A DNA stretch of 64,000 nt from assembly GCA_016647705.1 (NCBI GenBank), contig CM028333.1:10056616-10120615 (forward strand). Reading direction: 5' to 3'. A program made the translations under genes and the position numbers. Below, one piece after another: positions 1 through 9,963 of the stretch (the stretch's first letter is position 1; each line of letters opens with the position of its first letter). The stretch comes from Eucommia ulmoides. Taxonomy: Eukaryota > Streptophyta > Magnoliopsida > Garryales > Eucommiaceae. The notes below the pieces were generated by a model, which had not been told where the DNA came from, searched no databases, and saw nothing but the letters and a program-made list of their open reading frames with translations.

Positions 1-499
1 AATTTTCTGTTTTTGTTCTCAATTTTTTGTTCTCTAATTTTATGTTTTTGTTCTCAATTTTTAGTTTATGTTCTCAATTTTCTGTTCTCTAATTTTTTAT
101 TTTTGTTCTCAATTTTCGGTTTATGTTCTCAATTTTCTGTTTCTATTATCAATTTTCAGTTTCTGTTCTCAATTTTTCTAGTTCTATTCTCAATTTTTTG
201 TTCTCAATTTCTATTTCTATTCCCAATTTTCTGTTCTCTAATTTCAATTTATGTTCTCTAATTTCTGTTTTTGTACTCAATTTTTAAGGGCTTAATTACA
301 ATGGCTATCATGTAATTTAAGATATTGATTCCATTGGGTTGGAATCCCATTCCACTCCATCTCAAATGGAATCCTATTCCATCCAATTTCATTCCAATGG
401 AATCACAAAAGTGATTCCATTGGAGAACCAAACAACGGAATAGGAATCGAGGGCGGAATGCAATTCCATTCCGCCCTCGATTCCATCCAACCAAACATG
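1..499. mobile_element. Right part of a TIR/MITE-like element, cut by window edge
   Basis: Positions 1-290 are a degenerate minisatellite of about 18-20 bases built on TTTTGTTCTCAATTTTCTG. Positions 325-495 are full of GGAAT/ATTCC words and finish in CCAACCAAACATGCC, the kind of end seen on several elements farther on (45106-45234, 53744-54860). The element at 53744-54860 has a similar internal GTTC-rich repeat, so I infer this is the right half of a related element whose left end lies outside the window. No coding potential is seen; reading frames here are low-complexity. Confidence 0.45.
443..484. repeat. Perfect 17-bp-stem hairpin
   Basis: GGAATCGAGGGCGGAAT is followed after an 8-base loop by its exact reverse complement, making a 42-base hairpin. 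It sits inside the TIR-like element next to its right end, so it is probably part of element structure rather than a terminator or a small RNA gene. Confidence 0.8.
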
Positions 500-635
500 C
501 CGTAAGGGTTTGATTGGTAATTGTTTTTCCACAAAATTATGACTTTAATTTTTCTATTTTATTTTTGCATCCAATTTCTCGCTCTCTTGCCGCCAGGTAT
601 GTTCTCCTAATATATGTTTGTTTTTCTAAAATCTA

Positions 636-666
<31 letters not shown>

Positions 667-1546
667 GATGAAATATGTTCTAACATGGAGTGTTCCTTTC
701 TAATCTCTCTCCAAATCTGGGGGAAAAAAGATAGCAAAAAAACACAGTACTCCTCGAAAATCCCTCATCCATTTTTTTTTTCTTCTTCTAATTTTTGTTT
801 CAAATTAGGTTCAATTAGTTATTTTTTTACAGTATATACATTAGATTTTTTTTTTTTAGTTATGATTGCAATTGGGTTCAATTGGTGTAATTTGTTTTCA
901 TATGATTTTTGTGTGTAATAACCTTTCAATTACTGAATTTTTTGTGAGAATGTTGTATAAACAAATGGAACTGTCTCATTTTTTCAACAACAAAAAAAAG
1001 TTACATTTATATTCTTGGTTATTATTGTGTTGGTTTCAAAACAGATTGTTGAACTTGGGAATGTTGTATTATTTTTTTAATTTTGATTATTCTTGTGTGC
1101 AATTGAAAATGGACGTTGTGAACTTGGGAAACAAGTGGTGCTTTGCCATTTTTTTTAATTGTTAGTTAAGTTTTATTGATTGTGTTGATTAATGTTCTAT
1201 TCATTTGAAAATAGAAATGAGGCCTTGACAATATTGTATAAATAATGGGAGTTTTGTCATATTTTTTAATTTGTGCACGTATTATTAATTTGTGTTTAAT
1301 TGTGGTTTATTGGTATAAACCATCTGATGATATAAACCATTTTATGGTTCATCTACTTCATTATTACGATTCCAATTTCTAGCATTGTTTAGTTCTTTTT
1401 CCAAATTTTTGATTTTTTATACATTTTTTTTTACTATAAAATATGTTTTTGGTTGTTGCTTTGAGTTTTAATCCCTGGGTTGATTTATGATATCTGTTAG
1501 AGTTAAAATGAGTAGAAAAATTTACTCTTTTAACCATCCATTGGTT
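500..1546. other. AT-rich intergenic DNA, no gene seen
   Basis: T-rich sequence with a long T run near 632-663. The reading frames across it are low in complexity and match nothing I recognise. Confidence 0.7.
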
Positions 1547-1952
1547 GAATTAAGATATTTGTTGGTGTTAAAATGTGTTGAGTTTATCCCACATCGGATG
1601 TAGAAGAGGCTGATAATCTGATTATAAGTATAAGGGAAAACCTTACCTTATGAGCTAGCTTTTGGGGCTGATAGAGGCCTAAGACAACTCCTACATTAGT
1701 ATCAGAGCTCAGGTTACAATAATTTTAGTACAATAGTTACAAAGGGAGAGACTGGTCTAGGATTAGCCGACTAAAGGCCAACGTGTGAGGGGGAGATTAT
1801 TGAGTTTATTTTACATTGGATGTGGAAGATGTTGGTGGTCAGGTTATAAGTGTGAGGGAAAACCTCACCTCATAAGTTAATTTTTGAGATTGAGAGAGGC
1901 CCAAGACCACCCTACGATATGTATTGGAGATGGAATATAATGAGAGAAAAAA
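1547..1952 (+). repeat. Duplicated segment carrying a TRIM, copy A
   Basis: This stretch and 2739-3145 share both the TRIM and matching flanks on each side: GAATTAAGATATTTGTT before, and TATGTATTGGAGATGGAATA after. Shared flanks point to a local segmental duplication instead of two separate insertions. Confidence 0.75.
1576..1917 (+). mobile_element. TRIM (miniature LTR retroelement), copy A
   Basis: Two direct repeats of about 120 bp (1576-1695 and 1798-1917) start TGTTGAG or a variant. The first is followed by TAGTATCAGAGC, close to the initiator-tRNA-Met primer site TGGTATCAGAGC. A purine tract, GTGAGGGGGAGA, comes just before the second. The roughly 100-base interior has no coding sequence. 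This layout defines terminal-repeat retrotransposons in miniature. It is an old non-autonomous fossil. Confidence 0.8.
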
Positions 1953-1959
1953 AAATCCC

Positions 1960-2700
1960 TCGCAATGGCAGAGACGTATTCCGGAATCCACAACTCCACG
2001 CTGGAGCATACACTGACTACAGATACTCCCTGGAATCTCATTTTCACCCATAAAAGAGCTAGAACCCCTGTAGGGACGTGCCGCTCTAAGCTCTGCGCTG
2101 TGCCCTCGGCGATCAGTTTTAGGGACTCAGCCGCTCACCTCGACTGACTCCCATTTTCACCTTATTTCTTATCCAGGACTCTACGGATCTTCGTGCTCCT
2201 TCACCAACTCACCGTTGCAGGCCTGTCAAAAGCCTGTGGGCTTCGCCAAGTGGGCCCAAAAGCCCAAGCCCAACGATTATCTCCTAAACGCCCCAGATTA
2301 TCGGCTAAACACAGGGTTTCGAATAATTAATTGTGTTTAGGCCCGACTAATCGTCTCCAACGTCTATATATATCAGGGGCTATGTAAGCCTGAGGTACGC
2401 TGTAATACATTTACATTATGCGCAAGTTCATTTGTTTATTTTTTATATTCTGTACCTTTTTCTCTCTAAACACTGATTACCATGCCGGAGGGGTTTCACC
2501 GAGATAAACTCCTGTCTGAGCCTTCTGCAGGTACACTCTCTGAGGAGCAGGACTCTAGACACAACAGGTCAGTCTTCTTAGGACCCAGTACAGTTCACGC
2601 GAAGACTTTTTAACCGACGACTCCACCTCAGCAAGATGACCCACTTGTCATCCAACTGGACCATACTCGAGGTGTGTACCAATTTTATGCACCAACAGTA
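1960..2700 (+). mobile_element. GC-richer, LTR-like fragment between the TRIM copies
   Basis: Base composition is clearly more balanced than the surroundings. It holds a TATA-like run (TATATATATCAGGGG near 2366), CT-rich tracts and an end in ACACAACAG, as in a retroelement LTR. It is absent from the matching place after copy B, so it probably entered after or during the duplication. Family is not recognised, and no partner LTR lies in the window. Confidence 0.35.
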
Positions 2701-2738
2701 TCTAATCTACCAATTAAGCCCGCAAGTTTTTTCTATGA

Positions 2739-3145
2739 ATTAAGATATTTGTTTAAGTTAATATGTGTTGAGTTTATCCCACATTGGATGTGAAAAAGGG
2801 CTGGTGGTCAGATTATATAAGTATAAGGGAAAGCCTTACCTTATTAGCTAGCTTTTGGGGTTGATAGAGGCCCAAGACAACCTCTACATTGATATCAGAG
2901 CTCAGATTATAATAATTTTGGCACAATAATCACAAAGAGAGAGACTGCTCTAGAATTAGCCGACCAAAGACCAATGTGTGAGGGGGATATTATTGGGTTT
3001 ATTTCACATTGGATGTGGAAGAGGTTGGTGATCAGGTTATAAGTGTGAGGGAAAACCTCACCTCATAAGCTAATTTTTTGGGTTCAGATAGGCCCAAGAC
3101 CACCCAACGATATGTATTGGAGATGGAATATAATGAGAGAAAAAA
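2739..3145 (+). repeat. Duplicated segment carrying a TRIM, copy B
   Basis: Partner of 1547-1952; the TRIM and both flanks match. In addition, 2701-2740 (TATCTAATCTACCAATTAAG and following bases) recurs at 3330-3369, so the block is bordered by a second short direct repeat. Confidence 0.75.
2766..3110 (+). mobile_element. TRIM, copy B
   Basis: Same architecture as copy A: short LTR, a GATATCAGAGC primer site after position 2888, a non-coding middle, a purine tract (GTGAGGGGG) and a second LTR ending near 3110. Old, non-autonomous. Confidence 0.8.
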
Positions 3146-4468
3146 TATTTCGTAGCTAAATATCTACATTGGTTTTGAAATTTGTTAATTGTATAATATT
3201 AGATGTTTTATTTATAAATTTTGGCATTAGTTTTGCGCGATCATATATTTTTATGAAGTGCTTTTAGACACAGGCAATTACTAATATATATATATATATA
3301 TGGGTGTTTACCAAGAAATCCCAATTAGGTATCTAATCTACCAATTAAGTCCGCAAGTTTTTTCTGTGAACCGAGCAATTCTTATGGCGTTTTCGTGACT
3401 AAAATACCCTTATTCAATGTATCACTTCATAATAGTTTTTAATCAACTTCTCCCTAATGCGGAACTAAATTAGGTAATGTTTGATCATAAAAGGTGGAAC
3501 AAAAATACTTGTTTTAATCTCAATCCGAATGTGAAACAACAAAAGTTTTACACATCAATTATGTGAGAATAATTCTCTTTAGAATGAGATATCAATCACA
3601 TTTTTTTGAGTTGTTTATTGTAATGAGTATGAATGTTACATGTAACATTTATTATTTAGACCATGTTACATGTAACATGTACTTATCATCTCTTTTTAAA
3701 AATGTTAGTGTGCTGAATGCAACATCTTAACAGGTTGTTGAATGTAACATCTTAATAACTCACTAGTTTTTTACTAGATGTGAATCGTATTTGATGTAAA
3801 TGTTACATGTAATATCTTATTGTTCGTGTGGCACTAATGTTAAATGCAACATTCGATGATTGATATTAATATTTTTTGTGGGAGTTCTAAATTGGAATGC
3901 ATGTAGATGTTATATATAATATTAATTGTGATGTTAATGTCATATATAATATCACTACATTCTGTGTACCCCCTTGATTATTGAATATAATTTCCAATGT
4001 AATAGGAAATAAAAATTCTGGAAATACCATGTCGAATATAACATGAATGTGAAAACTGAAACTAATTAAAAAATTAGTGAATTCAATATCGTTTTGAAAA
4101 TCTTATTTAGACGAATCTGAATATATAATTAGAGTGTGAAAAAAATATGTACAATAATAGTTATTTTGATTTTAATAAAATGATTTTGTAAAATATGAAA
4201 ACTTTCAATCCCTATTATCTTGTAAGGAAATAAAATAAAATGATTTTGTTAAATATGGAAACTCTCAATCCCTACAAATCTAGTGAGGGAAAATCGGTCA
4301 ATGGAAAATGTACGGATTTGAATTTTGGGACTGTGTTGTGCATGTAATTTGTATTCTAGGAGTTATTGGTTTATTACTTAATTAGTGAAATTAATCAGTA
4401 GTTTTATGTGTAATTTGGGTCCTCCCCATAATTTTCTCATATATATATGATAAGGTGAAATTCAAATC
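3146..4468. other. AT-rich intergenic DNA with ATGTTACATGTAACAT palindromes
   Basis: No gene seen. The 16-base perfect palindrome ATGTTACATGTAACAT occurs twice (near 3634 and 3664), and related TGTAACAT words recur to about 3950. The stretch 4020-4200 has a diverged second copy at 7290-7450 (shared GACGAATCTGAATATATAAT), so part of this DNA is a dispersed repeat. Confidence 0.6.
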
Positions 4469-4879
4469 ATGCACAAATCATTGCCATGTGTCTGTCTGCC
4501 ATGTGTCATGGACAAGAGCCTTACAAACAACACGACTTCCATCTCAGAGGTAGTAACAACAGCACCTGCTACTAAGGAAAGAGTTGTTACGCCCCGAAGT
4601 AACGACTCATTAACCTCATATCTCACCAGTCATGCGACAGTTATAGTAATGGGTCGGGATTCAGCGAGGGCTTGCAAAAAAAATCCTCCATCGACTACAA
4701 ATATGACAGGGGAGGATCTAGCCAGGTACAATATCTATTTCTTACATATACTCTGTCCATTTTTTCTTAGAGCTCTTGATTTATTCTCACACTGTAAGTG
4801 CAATGCCGACAGGTTGACCAACGGTGTATTGTTTTGCAGGAACCTAAGCTATAGGAGTAGTCCAAGGTATGAGAGATAA
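4469..4879 (+). CDS. Unrecognised 136-codon ORF, doubtful gene
   Basis: An open frame of 136 codons that is more balanced in composition than the surroundings, rich in Thr and Ser in its first half and Cys-bearing at both ends. I recognise no domain, signal peptide or membrane segment. A possible donor (CCAG|GTACAA near 4725) and acceptor (TTTTGCAG near 4840) lie inside the frame, so any real transcript might be spliced rather than read straight through. It could be a degraded host-gene or transposon piece. Function unknown; the chance that it is a working gene is low. Confidence 0.2.
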   Translation: MHKSLPCVCLPCVMDKSLTNNTTSISEVVTTAPATKERVVTPRSNDSLTSYLTSHATVIVMGRDSARACKKNPPSTTNMTGEDLARYNIYFLHILCPFFLRALDLFSHCKCNADRLTNGVLFCRNLSYRSSPRYER

Positions 4880-5030
4880 AACATTTCAGATTCCAAAGTG
4901 ATGTGTCCAGTGAATTATTTTTTAGTATCATCAGATTGACGTAATTTGTGAGAATAGTTCAAGATAGAAGAGATTAAATATTTCAGATCCCAAAGTTACA
5001 TATCATATAAACTATTTTTTTGACATCATG
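4856..5030. repeat. Two-copy tandem repeat, period about 97 bp
   Basis: GTCCAAGGTATGAGAGATAA...CATTTCAGATTCCAAAG is followed about 97 bases on by a diverged copy (GTTCAAGATAGAAGAGATTA...TATTTCAGATCCCAAAG). Confidence 0.55.
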
Positions 5031-5359
5031 AATATATTAACATTAGAATATTTTATGAATAGATTGAAAAGTTGAGATAAAAAATGGCAGGGTTAGCCAT
5101 ACCTTACAAAGCCTTTTTTCATGTGAAAATGGCATTGGCTCGAGAGTCGAGATCCGTTTTTAGTTGCTATTATTGCCACTATTTCTTTAATGTACTCAAT
5201 TAGATGCAATTGAAGTTCTTGCGTTGACCTTCAGAGTCTGAGAATACAAATTACACAATATCCCTCTCTTTAATGGGTTTGAATTTGATGGCTTTTACAA
5301 AATTATTTCCAAAATTTAACCAAATATATTTATTGTCAATATATATATATAGAGTAGAG

Positions 5360-6530
5360 ATAAAGAGCATTTTTTATGATAGGATTAAGTTGTAAAAAAT
5401 GAAAAAAAGAAAAAGAAAAAAGAAAATCAATTCTTCCAATATTATTATACTTTTACTATTTTATACTTATTTAATTTATTTTACTATAGTTCACTTTTTA
5501 TTATTTTTATACATTTACCCGAATATATGAGTCATATTACACGATAAAAAGTGAATAAAAGACAATCTTCCTCTATTTCTTTTTCTCTCTCTCCAATTTA
5601 GTGTCCTCCACTCAATAAATGTAAAATTATATTTACATATAATCATTTAAATAAACCAAACACACCCTTAATAATTCAATTCCCCTCCCAATTGTTCCGC
5701 AAATAAGACAAATAATTTTTCCAATAATTCACCACACACAAATAAGGAAGTCATTTGACCAATGCCCAAACGTGCATCGCATTTTTCAAGCCACTACAAA
5801 GAAGAAAAATTAAGGGTCTACTTATTTTTCTCCCTTTCCCTAGATTCCCGTCGATCAAAATATATTTTTTTTCCAACGTTTTCTCTCTATGTTTTTTGGC
5901 GCAAAATACTAAATGCACCATATAAATGACAATGCGATTATCAAGGTGTTAGTTCTGTTGGTAAGAGGAAGAATTCCATTTGCTTGTTAATAAAAGTTCT
6001 ATTTTTCTGAAAGACACTTTATGAATTAAATTTTAAATTTAATTATGAATACATCAAATCAATGTGAAAAAATATGTTCTTAAGATTATTTGTGGAAGTG
6101 ATTAGTCAAAATGTGCGTAAACTAACTAAAAAATATTATAATGTATGACATCATTCATCAGACCAAACATAAATGAAAGCAAGTAAAAACTCGATAAAAG
6201 ACACTAATTCAAAATAAATGGTTACAAAGAGTACAAAGGTGATAACATATTGTTATAGCTTGTTAAATAAAAAACAAATTTGACAGCGTGTAAGTATTAT
6301 ACAATTATCATGTTATTTTGGGTAAGTTATTTGTGACTGCAGTATTATTATTTTTCGAATAATTGTGAAACTTTGTATTTTGCCACAATTTATAATAGTA
6401 ATTAATGTTTGCAACACATACTATGTTTGTTGTGCATTAATCAAAATTTTAAAGGGGGAATGCATTAAATTGTTCTCAAATAAGGGGATTTTATCATTGT
6501 ATTTGAAATATTGATAACAAAAATTATATG
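5360..6530. repeat. Duplicated intergenic block, copy 1
   Basis: Several stretches match 8130-8770 in the same order: an A-rich start with CAATTCTT(C/T)CAAT, a block with GAAGTCATTTGACCAAT, the stretch 5980-6100, and AAGTTATTTGTGACT...TTTATAATA. I infer an old segmental duplication or two insertions of one long non-coding repeat. No gene seen. Confidence 0.55.
5945..6120 (+). mobile_element. SINE-like repeat, diverged
   Basis: Starts AGTTCTGTTGGTAAGAGGA and later has AATTAAATTTTAAATTTAA and TCTTAAGATTATTTGTGGAA. The same consecutive blocks occur at 36165-36310, with pieces near 8650-8770. The first block resembles a tRNA-type A box, so a tRNA-derived SINE is possible, but the B box is unclear in this copy. 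Confidence 0.35.
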
Positions 6531-6699
6531 TATTTTGTTAAATATCATGGAGACTCTTTGTCAGATAAAAATATATAGTGGTCAATTACCTATTAATCTT
6601 TATCTTTTAAGATTTTTTTTTTTAAATAAATAAAATCAATGGAATGACTATTTTACCTTTGTCTGATCGATAATTAATTTTTGTTCCTCATTTTCTCAT

Positions 6700-7008
6700 T
6701 TTTTTTATTCCTTTCTTTCTCTCTCCCTCCAACCCTCTCTAACCCACATGAAGAATGAAGATCCCCCTCCACCGCCATAACCATGCACCATCTCCTACCA
6801 CCGTCCCTACCACCACTATTAGGCCCAGATCTGGTATTTGGGTATTACCCAGATCTGGGCATAAACTGCCACTTTCTCCCATCTTTGGCACCATCTTCAA
6901 CCACCATCTCCACCATTTTCAGAAGAAAAAAAATCCAAACAAAGAAGGAAGACAGAGAGATAGAGAAAAAGGAGCATTGGTGAACATATTGAATTTAACA
7001 CGAATGTG
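6700..7008 (+). other. CT/CCACC-rich island, unrecognised
   Basis: A pyrimidine-rich stretch with many CCACC words gives open frames on the plus strand (for example 6755-7009), but the products are His/Pro/Thr-rich low-complexity sequence. GCCCAGATCTGGTATTTG and the nearby CCCAGATCTGGGC form a local inverted repeat. This pattern is typical of non-autonomous transposon cores; I do not call a gene. Confidence 0.35.
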
Positions 7009-7529
7009 AAAATTGATGAACAAATAGTGAATATGATATCATTGGTTTTAAAACAATATACATTAGTACATATATTTTGTTATATAATTTAATATTTATT
7101 GAATTCAATATCATGATGAATCTTATACTGAGTTTAATATGTGTCATTGTTTAGTCTAATTTTTTTTGGTATTTTTATTTAATTTCTTTCAACATTTTTA
7201 ACAATAATAATACAATAGATTTATAAAAATTTGTTGAAGTGCTATGTTGAATTCAACACATATGTAAAAATTATGAAAATGCATAAGTAACATGTTGAAT
7301 TCAATACAAATATGAAAATTGATAAAAAAATGGTTAATGGAATATTGTTTTAAAGATTTTATTCAGACGAATCTGAATATATAATTAGATCATGAAAAAT
7401 GTGTGTAAAATAATAGTTATTTTGATTTTAATAACATGATTTTGAATTTTTATTTTAAAAAAAAATATATATCAAGTAAGTGGTTGATATGATGATTGCA
7501 ATGGCAAATCCGACCAAATAATCACAAAT

Positions 7530-7735
7530 GAATATATTGTAATCCGCTAAAAAAATACAATTCATTCGATAGATTTGTCTCCCAAATAGGAGCTACAAAT
7601 AAACGCCCCCCCCCCCTCCCCAAATATATTGTAATCTGCTAAAAAAAAAACGATTCATTCGATAGATTTGTCTCCCAAATAGGAGCTACAAGTAAACGCC
7701 CTTCCCCCCAACCCCCCCCCCCCCCAAAAAAAAAA
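7530..7735. repeat. Tandem duplication with poly-C runs
   Basis: AATATATTGTAATC(C/T)GCTAA...GATAGATTTGTCTCCCAAAT...AAACGCCC occurs twice in a row, about 92 bases apart; each copy ends in a run of C. The second run is followed by an A run. Confidence 0.8.
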
Positions 7736-7744
7736 GGGAATTTT

Positions 7745-8132
7745 TATATGTACATCTTTTTTGCTAAATATACACTATTTTTTTAAAAATAAATCAAAAT
7801 TATTTTAAAATTACATTTATACCCCTTTTAACATAATTTTATGTTTTACCCATAAATTTTATAAATATACACTAACCCCCGATCTCCCCCCACCCACTCT
7901 CCCCCCTCTTCTTGCCTCATCCCCCATCTTCTCCGGCAATATCGCCGGCACCGATGGACTCGCCGGCGATGTCGCCGAGAAAAGGAGGAGGGGAGAGAAG
8001 TATAAAAAACAAACAAACAAAGAGGGATAATTGTGATAGAAATCCAAAGGGTAAGATAATAATTTAATTAAATAATTTTTATTTTATGTTTTAAAGGGAT
8101 GTATATTTAGTAAAAAGATGGACATACAGAAG
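7745..8132. mobile_element. MITE with long inverted ends
   Basis: The left end, TATGTACATCTTTTTTGCTA followed by AATATACA, is inverted at the right end (TGTATATTTAGTAAAAAGAT then GGACATA). The core is locally GC-rich (CTCCGGCAATATCGCCGGC near 7930). No coding capacity is recognised. Superfamily is uncertain; a Mutator-like origin is possible. Confidence 0.55.
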
Positions 8133-8770
8133 CTCTAGAAGAAAAAGCTCAATTCTTTCAATCTTTTGTAATTTTATTATTTTACCCTTATTTAATCTTC
8201 TTTAACACGACTCACCTTTTATTAATCTCTTACATATAAACATATATATATAAATCATATAATAGTCATATTCCATGAATCTCTCTTCTTTCAACACAAC
8301 AAAATAAAAGACAGACGAAGAATTCAACTTCCCTCCCAAGTTTTCCACATTTCACTACCTCTAGAAGACACAAACAAGAAAGTCATGAAGAAATCTGGAA
8401 GTCATTTGACCAATTCCCTCCCAAACGTAAATCATGCCATTTTTTTTTAAAGTTATTTGTGACTAGTATTATTATTTTTTTATCATTGTGCAACATTGTA
8501 TTTTACCAAAATTTATAATACTAATTAATGTTTACAACACAGACTAGATGTGTATTATTCAAATTTCAAAAGAAAAAAATTATCAAATTATTTTGAGTAT
8601 GGTAATTTTTTGTCCATGTTTTATTTTTTCATCCTATAAAACTTCAAGATTAAATTTATGAAATATTCTCTTTGAAAACACTCCACGAATTAAATCTTAA
8701 ATTTAATCCTGAACGCACCAGACAGATGTGAGAGAATGCACTCTTAAGATCATCCTCCAGATAATTAGTT
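8130..8770. repeat. Duplicated intergenic block, copy 2
   Basis: Diverged and shorter partner of 5360-6530 (shared GTCATTTGACCAAT, AAGTTATTTGTGACT and CTTAAATTTAATC...TCTTAAGATCAT). No gene. Confidence 0.55.
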
Positions 8771-9937
8771 GAGGTGCTTACTAAAAAAAAAAAAGATTAA
8801 ATCCATCAAATTGAAATTAACTAGTATTAAATTTGTATTTAGTATCCTCATTAATGTTAACCAAAATATTGACAAAGACTAAACAAAATTTGATAACGGT
8901 TAAAAAATAAATTCTCTATAAAGAGCACAAAAAATTATAGAGAATTTTATAATAAGAACCCTTTTTCCAAAATGATATCTTATTTAACTTGTATTTTAAT
9001 AATCAATAACAATTAAATTACAATTTAAATGAAAAAAGAAAAAAGAAAAAAGATGTGTCTAAAACAAGAAATAACTACCTACCTCTTGCTCTCCATTTAT
9101 ATATAGCATAGATAGGTGATAAAAGTAAAAAATCACAGTAAGATCGTATATTAAAACCTAGAATGCCAAAATGGATCTTAATGAGAATACCCATATCATA
9201 TAAAATGGGTGCATCAGTAATTATTAATTCGAACCAAGAATCTACGGCCTATAATGGTTTAATATTTGAATTGGTTAATGTATAGAATCAAACTTGGTTT
9301 GATTCTTCTCCCGAAATCAAAGGAAATTAGGTATGAATTTTACTTATACATATGAATGCTACTAACAATTTCTAATAACATTCAATTCCTATTTAACTTA
9401 TTCTCACGCTGAATAGTATTTAGCCGATATCACATTGGTATCCCAAGTATTTTTCATAAGTTTTGCAGATATTGATCAGTGAGTTGAAAGTTAGAAGTAT
9501 TATCCAATAACATCAATAACTTCGAATACACTAAGCACAGAAAAAGTAGTAGTACCAATTTAAATACCAAAACACGAGTATTTAGGAAGAATTTCTAGTC
9601 AAACTTTACCAACTTATATTAACTTCATTTAACTATGCCAAGTTGCTTCTTGAAATTGTGAAACTTTTTAAAAAAAAAAGGCAGCCAAGACAATTGATTA
9701 CATCAATACAAGGGACTGACAAAAAAGACTTTTACCTATGAAAAAAAAGTGTACCTCGAAATGGATGGTTCGACACGGGTTTTATCATAATTACTAGATG
9801 ACCTAACCCAAGACAATTGATTACGTCAAGTCAACAACCATGAAAACATCATAAATTTATTTAGACCAGACCAAGTCTCCATCCATTTCATGAAGGCTGT
9901 AATTTTATTTTTACTTTACTTTTGTTTCACCTTCATT
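8771..9937. other. AT-rich intergenic DNA downstream of QPT
   Basis: No open frame of interest and no recognised repeat. It separates the QPT 3' end from the duplicated block. Confidence 0.6.
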
Positions 9938-9943
9938 TTTATT
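9938..9943 (-). terminator. Possible poly(A) signal of QPT
   Basis: AATAAA on the minus strand about 20 bases past the QPT stop codon. This is close to the stop; other A/T-rich candidates follow, so the real cleavage site is unknown. Confidence 0.35.
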
Positions 9944-9963
9944 CTAGGAATTTTTTTTCCCGA

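Noticed and set aside
514-1165. Two overlapping frames of 134 and 99 codons
   Set aside because: Phe/Leu/Ile-rich low-complexity translation of T-rich DNA; no domain.
6755-7009. 84-codon His/Pro/Thr-rich frame
   Set aside because: Low-complexity translation of a CCACC-rich island typical of transposon cores.
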